The notes: a model not told the origin generated them from the letters alone. Positions 9,498 to 17,810 are shown, numbered from the stretch's first letter. The stretch is 64,000 nt of DNA from Anaerococcus rubeinfantis (GCF_001487145.1 NZ_LN913016.1:1636354-1700353), one strand, 5' to 3'. Translations and numbers: made by a program.

Positions 9498-10347
9498 ATT
9501 TTACTACCTCCATTTGCATTATTTTGGAATTTCTTTTTTCTCTAATATACATCATTATGGTAAATAAAAGTATTGGCAAAAGTACTAAAAACAATTGGAA
9601 AAAATTTGGTTTTAGTCTTGGTGTGTTAGCTGTTCCATCGTCTATGGCTTGGGTGTAAGGAATCCTGTACCCTCTTACCAAAAGTCTATGGGAATTTATC
9701 ATATAGGGCGTACAAGTCAAAAGGGTTGCGTAGTCCTTTTTTTCTACAACCAAAACCGGCTCAAAATTTGATGGTTCTACAACTTGAATTTTATCGACCT
9801 TGTATGCCAAAGTTTCTTTTATATTGTGGATATAAAATATATCGCCTTCTGTCATTTGATTTAGGTTTCTAAATAAAAGGGCGTTTGGAAGACCCCTGTG
9901 GGCGGTTATAACTGTGTGAGTTGATTTGCCCCCTATTGGAAGTGAAGTTCCTTCCAAGTGGCCTGCTCCTTTTTCCAAAACATCATCGCTTGTTCCAGCA
10001 TATATTGGAAGGTCGACTGCAATTTTTGGAATTTCTACATGACCCAACATCTCGTGAACTTCAAGCATTTTTGCATATTCTGCCTTGGCATCTTTTACTT
10101 TTTTGTCGTATGGATCTACAAGTTTTGATGGATCAAGAGTTTGGTTGTAAATTCTTGCAAGCTCCATCCTTCTTTCTAATTCTTTTTTATCAATTTTTTC
10201 TTTTTCTTTATTAAAAACTATTATTTCATCATTAGCCTTAATTTCATAAAATTTTTGGCTTATGAAAGGATATGAAAAGATCAAAAATCCAAGCAAAAAT
10301 ATGAGGATAAAGGGAAGATTTTTCTTTATATTAGTCTTTCTTCTCAT
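9466..10347 (-). CDS. srtC: Class C (pilus-type) sortase, second in tandem
   Basis: The domains match the upstream paralogue: N-terminal membrane segment, lid motif DPY in LVDPYDKK, catalytic histidine in ITAHRGLP, cysteine in TLLTCTPYMINSHR with arginine in HRLLVRGYR, and a C-terminal membrane helix followed by a charged tail. I place the start at the ATG at 10347 because AGGTGA sits five bases upstream; an in-frame GTG at 10356 would give 296 residues but overlaps that ribosome site. It overlaps the first sortase by 17 bases. It resembles the 10331-11239 protein closely, so the pair probably arose by recent duplication. Confidence 0.93.
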   Translation of the reverse strand: MRRKTNIKKNLPFILIFLLGFLIFSYPFISQKFYEIKANDEIIVFNKEKEKIDKKELERRMELARIYNQTLDPSKLVDPYDKKVKDAKAEYAKMLEVHEMLGHVEIPKIAVDLPIYAGTSDDVLEKGAGHLEGTSLPIGGKSTHTVITAHRGLPNALLFRNLNQMTEGDIFYIHNIKETLAYKVDKIQVVEPSNFEPVLVVEKKDYATLLTCTPYMINSHRLLVRGYRIPYTQAIDDGTANTPRLKPNFFQLFLVLLPILLFTIMMYIREKRNSKIMQMEVVKFEKQIKEKEI

Positions 10348-11239
10348 TATTTTCACCTAGCTTATCTAGTTTTTCTTTTATTTGATCAATTTTACTTGAT
10401 GTTTTTTTGTTTTCTTTCCTCAATTTTCTAATTCTCCACAAGAGGATAATTATTATAATCAAGGCTAGGAAGAATAATATTCTAAATATCCAATTTGTTT
10501 TATTTTCTTTAATCAATTCTTCATCTACACTTTCTACATATTCTACCCTGTGACCTCTGACTAAAAGTCTGTGAGAGTTTATCATAAAGGGTGTGCAAGT
10601 CAAAAGGGTTGCATAGTCGTGACCTGGTGCAATCATCAAGTCTTCAAAATTACTTGGTTCTATAACTTTTATTTGGTCAACTTGGTAGGCCAATGTTTTT
10701 TCTATATTGTGAATATAAAATTTATCGCCGACTTCCAGTTCGTTCAAATTTGTAAATAAGGTTTTTTCAGGAAGACCCCTATGAGCTGTGAGGACTGTGT
10801 GGGTATTGTTTCCCCCGATTGGAAGAGAAGTTCCTTCCAAATGGCCCACGCCTTTTTGCAAAACATCCTCGCTCGTTCCAGCATAAATAGGAAGATCTTG
10901 GTTTATTTTTGGAATTTCTATATGACCAATCATTTCCTCAACTTCAAGCATCCTCGCATATTCTTTCCTACCTTCCTTATATCTTTTTTCAGTAAAAGGA
11001 TCATTTGTAGGTCCGCCTGACAAGGAATCATTGTAGGCTTTTGCAAGGCCCATTCTTCTTTGGATTTCTTCCTTATCAAGTTTTGATTTTCCTTGGTTGA
11101 AGACTTCAACTTGGTTATTAGAATCAATTCTGTAGTAAAATCTTGATATTATTGGATACAAAAGGACAAGAATTCCCACCAAAAATATAAGTTTCCACAA
11201 AATATTGGATTTCTTTGATTTTTTCTTTTTATTTTTCAT
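10331..11239 (-). CDS. srtC: Class C (pilus-type) sortase, first in tandem
   Basis: The 302-residue protein opens the sortase operon. It has a basic N-terminus and membrane helix (about 12-32), lid motif DPF in TNDPFTEK, catalytic histidine in LTAHRGLP, cysteine in TLLTCTPFMINSHR, arginine in HRLLVRGHR, and a C-terminal helix (about 255-275) before a long charged tail. ATG start with GGTGA upstream. Three class C sortases in a row normally serve pili with more than one subunit. The only candidate substrate visible here is the giant adhesin; pilin genes may follow it beyond the left edge. Confidence 0.94.
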   Translation of the reverse strand: MKNKKKKSKKSNILWKLIFLVGILVLLYPIISRFYYRIDSNNQVEVFNQGKSKLDKEEIQRRMGLAKAYNDSLSGGPTNDPFTEKRYKEGRKEYARMLEVEEMIGHIEIPKINQDLPIYAGTSEDVLQKGVGHLEGTSLPIGGNNTHTVLTAHRGLPEKTLFTNLNELEVGDKFYIHNIEKTLAYQVDQIKVIEPSNFEDLMIAPGHDYATLLTCTPFMINSHRLLVRGHRVEYVESVDEELIKENKTNWIFRILFFLALIIIIILLWRIRKLRKENKKTSSKIDQIKEKLDKLGENNEKKD

Positions 11240-11391
11240 TTTATCACCATAATTTAATATTTCTTACTAGAATTAATCTTACACCAAAAATACTTATAAA
11301 TAAAGGACTTTTTATAAAAACGAAAAAAATCATAAAATTTTTATGGACATTTTCCAAATTTTTCTTATCTATATATGAAAGGAGCGATAAT

Positions 11392-11577
11392 ATGAAACTA
11401 AGAATTAAATTTGAAGTAAACAAGGGACAAGAGGTAAAAAAATTATCTAGAACTTTTTCAAATCTTGACAAGGCTCTTACAAACGAAGAGCTAAAAAACT
11501 TTGCCAATGCATACATTGCCCTAAGCGAAGTTGAATCATACAGTTTTGAAAAAATAACAGAAGAAAAAATTAACTAG
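11392..11577 (+). CDS. Small DUF1659-like protein
   Basis: A 61-residue protein starting MKLRIKFEVNKGQ, preceded by GAAAGGAG. The pattern of a short beta strand, then RTFSNLDKALTNEELKNFANAYIAL, resembles the DUF1659 family of small firmicute proteins of unknown function. It lies 15 bases before a DUF2922-like gene, the partner with which this family is commonly found, and both end at one terminator. The in-frame reading upstream of 11392 is AT-rich noncoding sequence, so I do not extend the gene. Confidence 0.75.
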   Translation: MKLRIKFEVNKGQEVKKLSRTFSNLDKALTNEELKNFANAYIALSEVESYSFEKITEEKIN

Positions 11578-11592
11578 TAGAAAGGAGAAAAT

Positions 11593-11814
11593 ATGCAAAT
11601 TAAAACCCTAAAATTATCATTTAAGGATGCAAAAGGAAAAACAAAGATGGTAAGTATCGACCATCCAAAGGCAGATTTAAACGATCAAGTCGTAAAAGCA
11701 CAAATGGAGGCAATGATAAATTCAAAAGTTCTCCAAACAAAAGAAGGCAAAATAAGCACAATTAATAAGGCCTATATGGAAAGCGTATCAAGAGAAGATT
11801 TTAATATAGGCTAG
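11593..11814 (+). CDS. Small DUF2922-like protein
   Basis: A 73-residue protein beginning MQIKTLKLSFKDAKGKTKMV with a clear AGAAAGGAG ribosome site. The start, the DHPKADLND segment and the size match DUF2922, a family of unknown function in Firmicutes. It forms a two-gene operon with the DUF1659-like gene upstream. There is no signal peptide or membrane segment, so it is probably cytoplasmic. Confidence 0.78.
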   Translation: MQIKTLKLSFKDAKGKTKMVSIDHPKADLNDQVVKAQMEAMINSKVLQTKEGKISTINKAYMESVSREDFNIG

Positions 11815-11817
11815 AAG

Positions 11818-11845
11818 AAAAACCGGGAAATCCCCGGTTTTTTTG
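11818..11845 (+). terminator. Intrinsic terminator after the DUF1659/DUF2922 pair
   Basis: AAAAACCGGG pairs with CCCGGTTTTT around a short AAAT loop, ending in a T-run directly after the stop codon. Confidence 0.92.
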
Positions 11846-11910
11846 TATTTATTTGTAGGTGTTTTTGTGATATCTTCGTTTAGATTTTTCTTTTTTACTT
11901 AATTTTACTG

Positions 11911-12069
11911 TGAGATCTCTCGACTACTAAAACCCGTTTGCTTCGCAAATTTTTCCGTGCTCTCGCACTAGTTTTCAGGATTTATAACCGAAATCAACGG
12001 TTATAAATCTGCACTAGTTTTAGGGATAAATATGCCAAATCAAGGCATATTTATCTGCTCGAGATGGGT
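11911..12069 (+). repeat. Long composite palindromic intergenic repeat (copy 2, best preserved)
   Basis: The copy runs from GAGATCTCTCGAC to CTCGAGATGGG. Inside are a TTTGC-TTC-GCAAA mini-hairpin (about 11938-11950), a GTGC-tctc-GCAC hairpin, and two perfect 12-bp stems with the same seven-base loop AAATCAA (11979-12009 and 12025-12055). Each large hairpin follows GCACTAGTTTT. Confidence 0.85.
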
Positions 12070-12158
12070 GATTATTAGATTAATTTATTGCTAAAGTTTT
12101 TATTTTTGGATTTTTGCTTGTAATATATTTCGAATTATAAAATTATGCCAACTTCTTG

Positions 12159-12196
12159 CCCATCTCGAGCGAATGTAATGAGTCGAGAGATCTCTT
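12159..12196 (-). repeat. Short palindromic repeat unit
   Basis: CCCATCTCGAGCGAATG then AATGAGTCGAGAGATCTC. It closes the inverted pair opened at 11911. The internal AATGtAATGAGT version recurs at 12411 and 12653. Confidence 0.85.
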
Positions 12197-12277
12197 TTAT
12201 TTTTTGTATTTTGATTTTTACTTGGCATATATTTTGGATTATTTTTTGAATACATATTATATTGTCCTAGTTTTTTA

Positions 12278-12306
12278 TGAGATCTCTCGACTTAGCTCGA
12301 GATGGG
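12278..12306 (+). repeat. Short palindromic repeat unit
   Basis: TGAGATCTCTCGAC followed by TTAGCTCGAGATGGG. It opens an inverted pair with the unit at 12411. Confidence 0.82.
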
Positions 12307-12410
12307 GTTTGTTATATTTACTTTAATTACTGAAGTTTATGTAAATTTATATTCTATTTATTATGATTTAATTTAAGCTTATTAGAAGTATAAAATCATG
12401 CCAACTTCTT

Positions 12411-12449
12411 ACCCATCTCGAGCGAATGTAATGAGTCGAGAGATCTCTT
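12411..12449 (-). repeat. Short palindromic repeat unit
   Basis: TACCCATCTCGAGCGAATG then AATGAGTCGAGAGATCTC, almost identical to the unit at 12159. Confidence 0.85.
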
Positions 12450-12534
12450 GTATTTTTTGTATTTTGATTTTTACTTGGCACATATTTCGGATTATTTTTT
12501 GAATACATATTATATATTTTGTCCTAGTTTTTTA

Positions 12535-12562
12535 TGAGATCTCTCCACAAGGTCGAGATGGG
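12535..12562 (+). repeat. Short palindromic repeat unit
   Basis: TGAGATCTCTCC then AAGGTCGAGATGGGT, a slightly diverged copy that opens the pair closed at 12653. Confidence 0.78.
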
Positions 12563-12652
12563 TGATGATTGGCTGGTTTTAATTGCTAAAGTTTTTATTT
12601 TTGGATTTTTGCTTGTAATATATTTTGGATTATAAAATTATGTCAACTTATT

Positions 12653-12690
12653 ACCCATCTCGAGCGAATGCAATGAGTCGAGAGATCTCT
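12653..12690 (-). repeat. Short palindromic repeat unit
   Basis: ACCCATCTCGAGCGAATG then AATGAGTCGAGAGATCTC, the last unit of the array. Confidence 0.85.
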
Positions 12691-12903
12691 GTATCTTTTT
12701 ATATTTAAATTTATTTTTTTCTTTAGTAATTTTATTTATAAATTTTCACCTCATATTCCATTTATTATAATTTTTACCTCGGCAAAACTCTTTTAGCCTT
12801 ATTTTTCCTTTTTTATTGGCTTTTATCCTATTAAACTTTTTTTGAAATTTTTACTAGAATTATGGTGTCGACAAATTTAAGCGATCGCAGTTAGGAAAAT
12901 TTT

Positions 12904-13425
12904 ATGAAAATATGTATAGAAAATTTGAATGCGATTATTGAAAAGTACCAGCCTCTTTTGCTTTCTATGGCTAATAGGTTTCCGATTTTTGATAAAAATG
13001 AGGCCTATATTATGGCTAGGGATATGGTTTTTGATATTGTTTTGGATTTTGACCCTGAAAAAGGATCTTTTGGTGGATATTTGAAGTATAGACTTTATTT
13101 TTATTTTTTAAATGAATGCAAAAAAGAAAGGGTCAGTTCTTTAAATGATAAGGATAGGAAGGGGATTGAAATTATTGAAAAAATTGAGGATAGAAATTCT
13201 TTGGAAGATGAATTTATTAAAAATATTGAAATTGATGAGCTTTATAAGGCTATTAAAACTTTAAAAAAACAGGAAAGGGAAATTTTGTATTTAAAATATG
13301 ATAAAAATTTGCCTCACAAGGAAATTGCTAGGCTTTTGAATCTTTCTACAAAGTCTATTACTAATTATCATTATAATATTGTTAGAAAATTGAGAAAATA
13401 TTTTATAAATCATGATTTATTTTAG
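12904..13425 (+). CDS. Small sigma-70-like factor (regions 2 and 4)
   Basis: The 173-residue protein has a region-2-like N-terminus (residues about 10-75, including DFDPEKGSFGGYLKYRLYFYF) and a region-4 helix-turn-helix at the C-terminus (EILYLKYDKNLPHKEIARLLNLSTKSITNYHYNIVRKLRK). Region 3 is absent, as in small alternative sigma factors. AGGAAA precedes the ATG. A ComK-like gene follows after 79 bases, so it may direct a competence-type or stress regulon, but its targets cannot be read from the sequence. Confidence 0.8.
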   Translation: MKICIENLNAIIEKYQPLLLSMANRFPIFDKNEAYIMARDMVFDIVLDFDPEKGSFGGYLKYRLYFYFLNECKKERVSSLNDKDRKGIEIIEKIEDRNSLEDEFIKNIEIDELYKAIKTLKKQEREILYLKYDKNLPHKEIARLLNLSTKSITNYHYNIVRKLRKYFINHDLF

Positions 13426-13504
13426 TCTTTTATTGACTTAATTTGTATTTTATTATACACTTAATGTCTAGAGAAGTCTTTCTTCTTTTAGGAAAGGAGG
13501 ATTT

Positions 13505-13981
13505 ATGGACAGGATTGTAGCAATTCTTCCTACTGAAATCAAGGGTTTTGGTGTAGGATGTGAAATTTATACAAATTCGAAAGTTTTTGTTGATAGGAGA
13601 TCTTGTGAGATTTTTTTGAAACATTTGGCTAGCAAAAGGTCAATCTCCATTAAGCTCATGCACAAAAATATGAGAGAAATTCTCAAGGTTTCTAGGAATT
13701 TACCTTATTGTATTGATGCTTTTAATGTGTTTTTTCCTTTTAAAATCAACCAAACTGATAATGATGATTTAAGGCGTGGTTTTGTCAATTGTTATTATGT
13801 GAAAAACATTGAAAATTCTACTATTATCCTTAAAAACGGGATGACTCTTTCAAGTCTTAATAGGGACAGGGCTTTGAAAAATAATTTTAACAATGCTAGC
13901 AAGATTATGTATATGAAATTTGCCAGAGACTTGTCAAAAATGAGAAAGTCTGTGGACTTTTTTGATGAAATTGCTCTGTGA
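13505..13981 (+). CDS. ComK-like transcription factor (competence regulator family)
   Basis: The 158-residue protein with a strong AAAGGAGG site shows the ComK layout from memory of the Bacillus protein: IVAILPTEI at the start (ComK TIAVLPEEI), then VDRRSCEIFLKHLASKR (ComK VDRSCRFFGSSYAGRK), MHKN in place of ISHKPP, an FFPF strand where ComK has IFLFP, and KNGMTLSSLNR (ComK SNGKTMELPIS). It is shorter than the 192-residue Bacillus protein, mostly at both ends. It lies just downstream of a sigma-like gene on the same strand and ends at a shared bidirectional terminator. The family call is by eye; another small DNA-binding protein is possible. Confidence 0.62.
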   Translation: MDRIVAILPTEIKGFGVGCEIYTNSKVFVDRRSCEIFLKHLASKRSISIKLMHKNMREILKVSRNLPYCIDAFNVFFPFKINQTDNDDLRRGFVNCYYVKNIENSTIILKNGMTLSSLNRDRALKNNFNNASKIMYMKFARDLSKMRKSVDFFDEIAL

Positions 13982-14014
13982 TTTTTTTAATTGAATTTTG
14001 TTGAAATTAAAATT

Positions 14015-14059
14015 AAAAATGCTCTTGTAGAGAAATTTTTCTTCTACAAGAGCATTTTT
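14015..14059. terminator. Bidirectional terminator between comK-like gene and nagB
   Basis: AAAAATGCTCTTGTAGA pairs perfectly with its complement at 14043-14059, with A- and T-runs on both sides. It serves the convergent genes on either side. Confidence 0.92.
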
Positions 14060-14782
14060 TTATTCTCCCATTGCTTCTTTGTCTACGAATAGGTAGCAAT
14101 TTGGGTGAAGTGATAGGAAGGATGCTGGGAAATCTGGGGAGATTTCTTTTCCTTCTATTAATTTTTTTACTACTTCTTTTTTATTTTTGCCGCTTGCAAT
14201 TACTATTAGAGTTTTTGCATTAAAGGCATCTGCCATCCCCATTGATATGGCGTATTTTGGAACATCTTCTTTTGAGTCAAAAAATCTTGAATTTGCTTCG
14301 ATTGTTGCATCTGCAAGTTTTATTATTGAGGTTCTTTTATTTAAAAATTCTCCTGGTTCGTTGAAGGCTATGTGCCCGTTTGGTCCAAGACCTAGAACTT
14401 GTAGATCTCTTGTTCCAAAATCATCCAATAATTTATTATATTCTTCTGCAAATTTTTCATCATTTGTGTCTGCTTTTGGTAGGTGGGTGTTTTCTTTTTT
14501 TATATTTACGTGGTCAAATAAATTTTCATTCATAAATGTTTGGTAGGATTGGTCATCTTTGGGATCTATTCCTACATATTCATCTAAGTTTATTGTTTTT
14601 GCCCAATGAAAGGAAATTTCTCCTTCTTTTTGAGCCTTTATTAAATTTTTGTATAGGCCTATTGGTGATGAACCTGTTGCAAGTCCCAATTTTGATTGGG
14701 GTTTTTCTTGTAATATACTTATAAAAAGGTCGGCTGCCTTTTTTGATAATTCTTCGTATGAATCTGAAACTATTACTTTCAT
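14060..14782 (-). CDS. nagB: Glucosamine-6-phosphate deaminase
   Basis: The enzyme converts glucosamine-6-phosphate to fructose-6-phosphate and ammonia in the cytoplasm. The 240 residues include the phosphate-binding LATGSSPIGLYKNL loop, NLDEYVG with the catalytic aspartate, and LGLGPNGHIAFNEPG with the catalytic histidine. I start at the ATG at 14782, which has AAAGGAGA five bases upstream; the frame continues upstream to 14812 without a ribosome site. It is monocistronic here, with nagA 22 kb away, so the two would have to be coordinated in trans. A second, divergent NagB occurs at 27363. Confidence 0.94.
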   Translation of the reverse strand: MKVIVSDSYEELSKKAADLFISILQEKPQSKLGLATGSSPIGLYKNLIKAQKEGEISFHWAKTINLDEYVGIDPKDDQSYQTFMNENLFDHVNIKKENTHLPKADTNDEKFAEEYNKLLDDFGTRDLQVLGLGPNGHIAFNEPGEFLNKRTSIIKLADATIEANSRFFDSKEDVPKYAISMGMADAFNAKTLIVIASGKNKKEVVKKLIEGKEISPDFPASFLSLHPNCYLFVDKEAMGE

Positions 14783-14852
14783 TTTTTCTCCTTTATCTTT
14801 TCTTATTAACAATAATATTTTACTGGACTTTTATTTTTTTGAAAGATTTAAG

Positions 14853-16208
14853 TTAATTTTTAAATGAATGGACTGGGGCAGGGATTCTTCCTCCCCTGTT
14901 TACAAATTTTTCTGCACTTGAATTGTTTATTTCCATAATTGGTGCATAACCCAAAAGTCCTCCAAATTCTGCAAATTCTCCTTTTTTCTTGCCATAAACT
15001 GGTATAACCCTAACGGCTGTTGTTTTTTGATTTATAACTCCAATAGCAGCTTCATCCAAAATCATGGCAGAAATTGTTGAATCTGGTGTATCGCCAGGAA
15101 TTGCAATCATATCAAGACCAACTGAGCAAACTGAAGTCATGGCTTCAAGTTTATCAAAAGTCAAGTGTCCAGCTTGGGCAGCCTTTATCATGCCTTCGTC
15201 CTCACTTACTGGAATAAATGCTCCAGAAAGTCCGCCGACTGATGATGATGCCATAAGGCCTCCCTTTTTGACAGCGTCATTTAGCATGGCAAGGGCAGCT
15301 GTTGTTCCGTGTCCCCCGACATTTTCAATTCCAATTTCTTCCAAAATTCTTCCAACACTATCGCCAATTGCAGGTGTTGGGGCAAGAGAAAGATCCAAAA
15401 TTCCAAATTCTTTTCCAAGTCTTTTTGCAACATCACGTCCTATCAAATCACCCATTCTGGTAATTTTGAAGGCTGTTTTTTTGATTGTTTCGTAAACTTC
15501 GTTGATTGGTTTTCCCCTATCTTTTTCAATAGCAGCTTTTACAACTCCAGGTCCTGAAACTCCAACATTTATAACTGTATCGCCTTCACCTACTCCAAGA
15601 AAAGATCCTGCCATAAAAGGATTATCTTCAACCGCATTTGCAAAGGCAACAAATTTTGCACAACCAAGAGAATCTTGGTCCTTGGTTAATTTTGCCAATT
15701 CTTTGATTTTTTCACCCAAAAGTTTTACCGCATCAAGGTTTATTCCTGACCTTGTTGAGCCGACATTTACAGATGAGCAAACATAATCAGTATTAGCAAG
15801 AGCATTTGGAATAGAATTTATCAAAATTTGGTCAGATTTTGTCATAGATTTGTGAACAAGGGCAGAAAATCCCCCAATAAAATCTACACCAACTTCCTTT
15901 GCCACCTTGTCCAAAACTTCTGCATAAGGTGTATAATCGTCAATTTTTGAACTTGCCGCAACTAGAGAAATTGGGGTTACAGAAATCCTATTATTAATTA
16001 TAGGAACACCATAAATTTCTTGGACAAGTTTTGTAGTTTTGATGAAATTTTCAGTTTCTTTCATCATCTTATCATAAATTTTTTGGCAAGATTTTTTATA
16101 ATCGCTATCTGCACAATCAAGAAGAGATATGCCCATGGTTATGGTTCTAATATCAAGGTGTTCTTGGTCGAGCATTTTTATAGTTTCAATAATTTGCTTT
16201 GTATCCAT
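14853..16208 (-). CDS. PFL/DUF711 (UPF0210) family protein
   Basis: The 451-residue protein matches the DUF711 family, which is paired with a small ACT protein throughout Firmicutes and has no settled function. Glycine-rich segments such as [42 protein letters not shown] and [16 protein letters not shown] are typical. The start is the ATG at 16208 preceded by AAGGAT; it begins one base after the stop of the ACT gene, so the two are coupled. There are no membrane segments. The glycyl-radical name sometimes attached to the family is not supported by any motif I can see. Confidence 0.88.
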   Translation of the reverse strand: MDTKQIIETIKMLDQEHLDIRTITMGISLLDCADSDYKKSCQKIYDKMMKETENFIKTTKLVQEIYGVPIINNRISVTPISLVAASSKIDDYTPYAEVLDKVAKEVGVDFIGGFSALVHKSMTKSDQILINSIPNALANTDYVCSSVNVGSTRSGINLDAVKLLGEKIKELAKLTKDQDSLGCAKFVAFANAVEDNPFMAGSFLGVGEGDTVINVGVSGPGVVKAAIEKDRGKPINEVYETIKKTAFKITRMGDLIGRDVAKRLGKEFGILDLSLAPTPAIGDSVGRILEEIGIENVGGHGTTAALAMLNDAVKKGGLMASSSVGGLSGAFIPVSEDEGMIKAAQAGHLTFDKLEAMTSVCSVGLDMIAIPGDTPDSTISAMILDEAAIGVINQKTTAVRVIPVYGKKKGEFAEFGGLLGYAPIMEINNSSAEKFVNRGGRIPAPVHSFKN

Positions 16209-16209
16209 A

Positions 16210-16479
16210 TTAAATCCTTGCCATCTTATCAAAAAGATCTTCATTTTGAAGTCTTAGTTCAAGGCCTATTTCTTCACCTAACTTAGTAAGTTCATCTTTT
16301 ATAGTTTCAAAAGATTCATTAGCATTTGTCAAGTCAACATTCATAATACCAACAAAATTTTTCTCCATTATAGTTTGGTTAAAATCTAAAATATTCATAT
16401 TAAATTTATAAAGCAATTCGCTCACCTTATAAACTATGCCAGGTTTGTCATTTCCAATTATTGTTAAAATAGCTTTCAT
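16210..16479 (-). CDS. ACT-domain protein (UPF0237 type)
   Basis: The 89-residue protein is a single ACT domain: [38 protein letters not shown] is the strand-helix-strand with the ligand-binding glycine turn (GNDKPGIV). AAAGGAG precedes the ATG. It is co-transcribed with the DUF711 gene, from which it is separated by one base. Stand-alone ACT proteins of this type are thought to sense amino acids; the ligand is unknown. Confidence 0.9.
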   Translation of the reverse strand: MKAILTIIGNDKPGIVYKVSELLYKFNMNILDFNQTIMEKNFVGIMNVDLTNANESFETIKDELTKLGEEIGLELRLQNEDLFDKMARI

Positions 16480-16553
16480 ATTATCTCCTTTTGTTTTCTT
16501 ACAAATATTTTAGCACATTAGAGCAAATATTTAAATATTTTATAATTTTGGAC

Positions 16554-16586
16554 AAAAAAAATCCCGCTATAAGCAGGATTTTTTTT
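16554..16586 (-). terminator. Intrinsic terminator of the rubrerythrin gene
   Basis: AAAAAATCC and GC pair with GC and GGATTTTTT with small internal mismatches, about 50 bases after the rubrerythrin stop codon. Confidence 0.8.
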
Positions 16587-16634
16587 GAAAGATTCTAATT
16601 TTTTATTTTTTTATTTCGTGTATATGTTTACTTA

Positions 16635-17228
16635 TTAATAATTAAAGTTTGCAACTTCAAAGAAGTCTTGTGGATGTTTACAAGCTGGACAAATCTTTGG
16701 AGCTTTTTTACCTTCGTAAAGGTATCCACAGTTTAGGCATTTCCAAGTAATTTTTTCTTCTTTTTCGAATACTTTGCCATTTTCGATATTGTCATGTAAT
16801 TTTTGATATCTATCTCTGTGAGCAGCTTCTACATGAGCAATGTGTTCCCAGCTTCTAGCGATTTCTTCAAATCCTTCTTCTCTTGCAACTTTTGCAAATG
16901 ATGGATACATATCTTCAGCTTCTTCATTTTCTCCGCCGATTGCACCTTCAAGGTTTGTTAATGTATCATGATATACAACTGGGAAAGCTGTATAATCTGG
17001 ATTTAATTCAATTGCATCTAATTTGAATTCTTCTTTTAAATATTTGTAGAAAACTTTAGCGTGTTCTTGTTCGTTTCTTGCTGTTTCTTCAAAAATTTCT
17101 TGAATTTGAACGTATCCTTCTTTTTTAGCAATTTTTGCTGCAATGTTGTATCTCATTGTTGCTTGAGATTCACCTGCAAAAGATGTAATTAAATTGCTAG
17201 CTGTTTTTGTTCCTTTTAATTCTGGCAT
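16635..17228 (-). CDS. rbr: Rubrerythrin
   Basis: The protein is a non-haem diiron peroxidase protecting anaerobes from hydrogen peroxide. The 197 residues form a four-helix diiron domain with the ligand glutamates and histidine in FAGESQATMRY, ARNEQEHAKVF and WEHIAHVEAAHRDRY, then a C-terminal rubredoxin-like domain with CLNCGYLYEG and CPACKHPQDFF holding one iron. Length and order match classic rubrerythrin. GAAAGGA precedes the ATG. A clear promoter and PerR/Fur-like sites lie upstream, consistent with peroxide or iron control. It is transcribed alone. Confidence 0.96.
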   Translation of the reverse strand: MPELKGTKTASNLITSFAGESQATMRYNIAAKIAKKEGYVQIQEIFEETARNEQEHAKVFYKYLKEEFKLDAIELNPDYTAFPVVYHDTLTNLEGAIGGENEEAEDMYPSFAKVAREEGFEEIARSWEHIAHVEAAHRDRYQKLHDNIENGKVFEKEEKITWKCLNCGYLYEGKKAPKICPACKHPQDFFEVANFNY

Positions 17229-17279
17229 ATGTAAGTCCTTTCTATTTAATATATTTCCGTAATCATCTCTACAATTATT

Positions 17280-17366
17280 AGTATATACTATTTTTTTTAT
17301 TTGTCAAGAATCATTCTAAAGTTTTAATCATTCTAAATAGTGATTTTTATTATCATTATCAATTTG
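17280..17366 (-). promoter_or_regulatory. Rubrerythrin promoter with PerR- and Fur-like sites
   Basis: TTGACA (17302-17307) and TATACT (17280-17285) are 16 bases apart. Upstream, TTAGAATGATTAAAA (17322-17336) matches the PerR box TTATAATnATTATAA at all but two bases. AATCATTCTAAA (+ strand) is repeated at 17309 and 17326. GATAATGATAAT at 17349-17360 is two perfect Fur-box hexamers. Confidence 0.7.
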
Positions 17367-17468
17367 AGAATGTTTTCTTACTTTTAACCGTATATTTTAT
17401 TATTTTAGGATTTATATTTTTAAGTTTTAGTTCGAGGAAATTATTTTAAGTTTTGTTCTTTTTTTTGC

Positions 17469-17500
17469 AAGAGATCTCTCGACTTTCGCTCGAGATGGGT
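17469..17500 (+). repeat. Short palindromic repeat unit
   Basis: AAGAGATCTCTCGAC followed by TTTCGCTCGAGATGGGT. It is the clearest short form and pairs with the inverted copy at 17779 across 279 bases. Confidence 0.87.
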
Positions 17501-17778
17501 TTGGGGTGGAAATTTTCAATTGCTAAAGTTTTAGTTTTTTTTCTTATATTCTAGTTTTTTGTGTTTAATTCAATGTTATTATTTAAGTTTTATTTAGTTT
17601 TTTAATAAAAATCTCTGGAATTTCACTTTAGATGGGTAATTTGTGGATTTTATCAAACTCTAAAGTTTATATATACTTCTATTTCTTGTTTTTAAGCTTT
17701 ATTCAAAAATTTTTGTTTTTTTGTATTTAAAATCTATTAATTTATATTCATTCTTAGTTTTTATTCAATAAAGTCATT

Positions 17779-17810
17779 ACCCATCTCGAGCGTTAGTCGA
17801 GAGATCTCTT
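17779..17810 (-). repeat. Short palindromic repeat unit
   Basis: ACCCATCTCGAGCG followed by TTAGTCGAGAGATCTCTT. It is the exact reverse orientation of the unit at 17469 apart from three loop bases. Confidence 0.87.

Larger units (their letters stand above)
12065..12690. repeat. Tandem duplication array containing palindromic units
   Basis: The sequence GCTAAAGTTTTTATTTTTGGATTTTTGC recurs near 12092 and 12591 (a weaker copy near 12330). The segment from TTTTTGTATTTTGATTTTTACTTGGCA through GTCCTAG recurs near 12200-12275 and 12452-12530. Each copy is bounded by the palindromic units, giving a period of about 250 bases. Confidence 0.7.
11846..12903. other. Gene-free, repeat-packed intergenic region
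   Basis: No supported gene lies in these about 1,060 bases. It holds seven palindromic repeat units, listed separately, in alternating orientation. They are embedded in a tandem duplication of about 250 bases. The last 100 bases, with GTGTCGACAAA and GCGATCGC near 12865-12890, should contain the promoter of the sigma-like gene. Confidence 0.8.

Noticed and set aside
11911-12690. Possible CRISPR array
   Set aside because: The repeats alternate in orientation, the spacers are themselves repeated, the spacing is irregular and no cas genes are near.
12852-12900. GTGTCGACAAA and GCGATCGC as an origin or att site
   Set aside because: Each occurs once or only as part of the element at 19812; there is no DnaA-box cluster, integrase or tRNA target.
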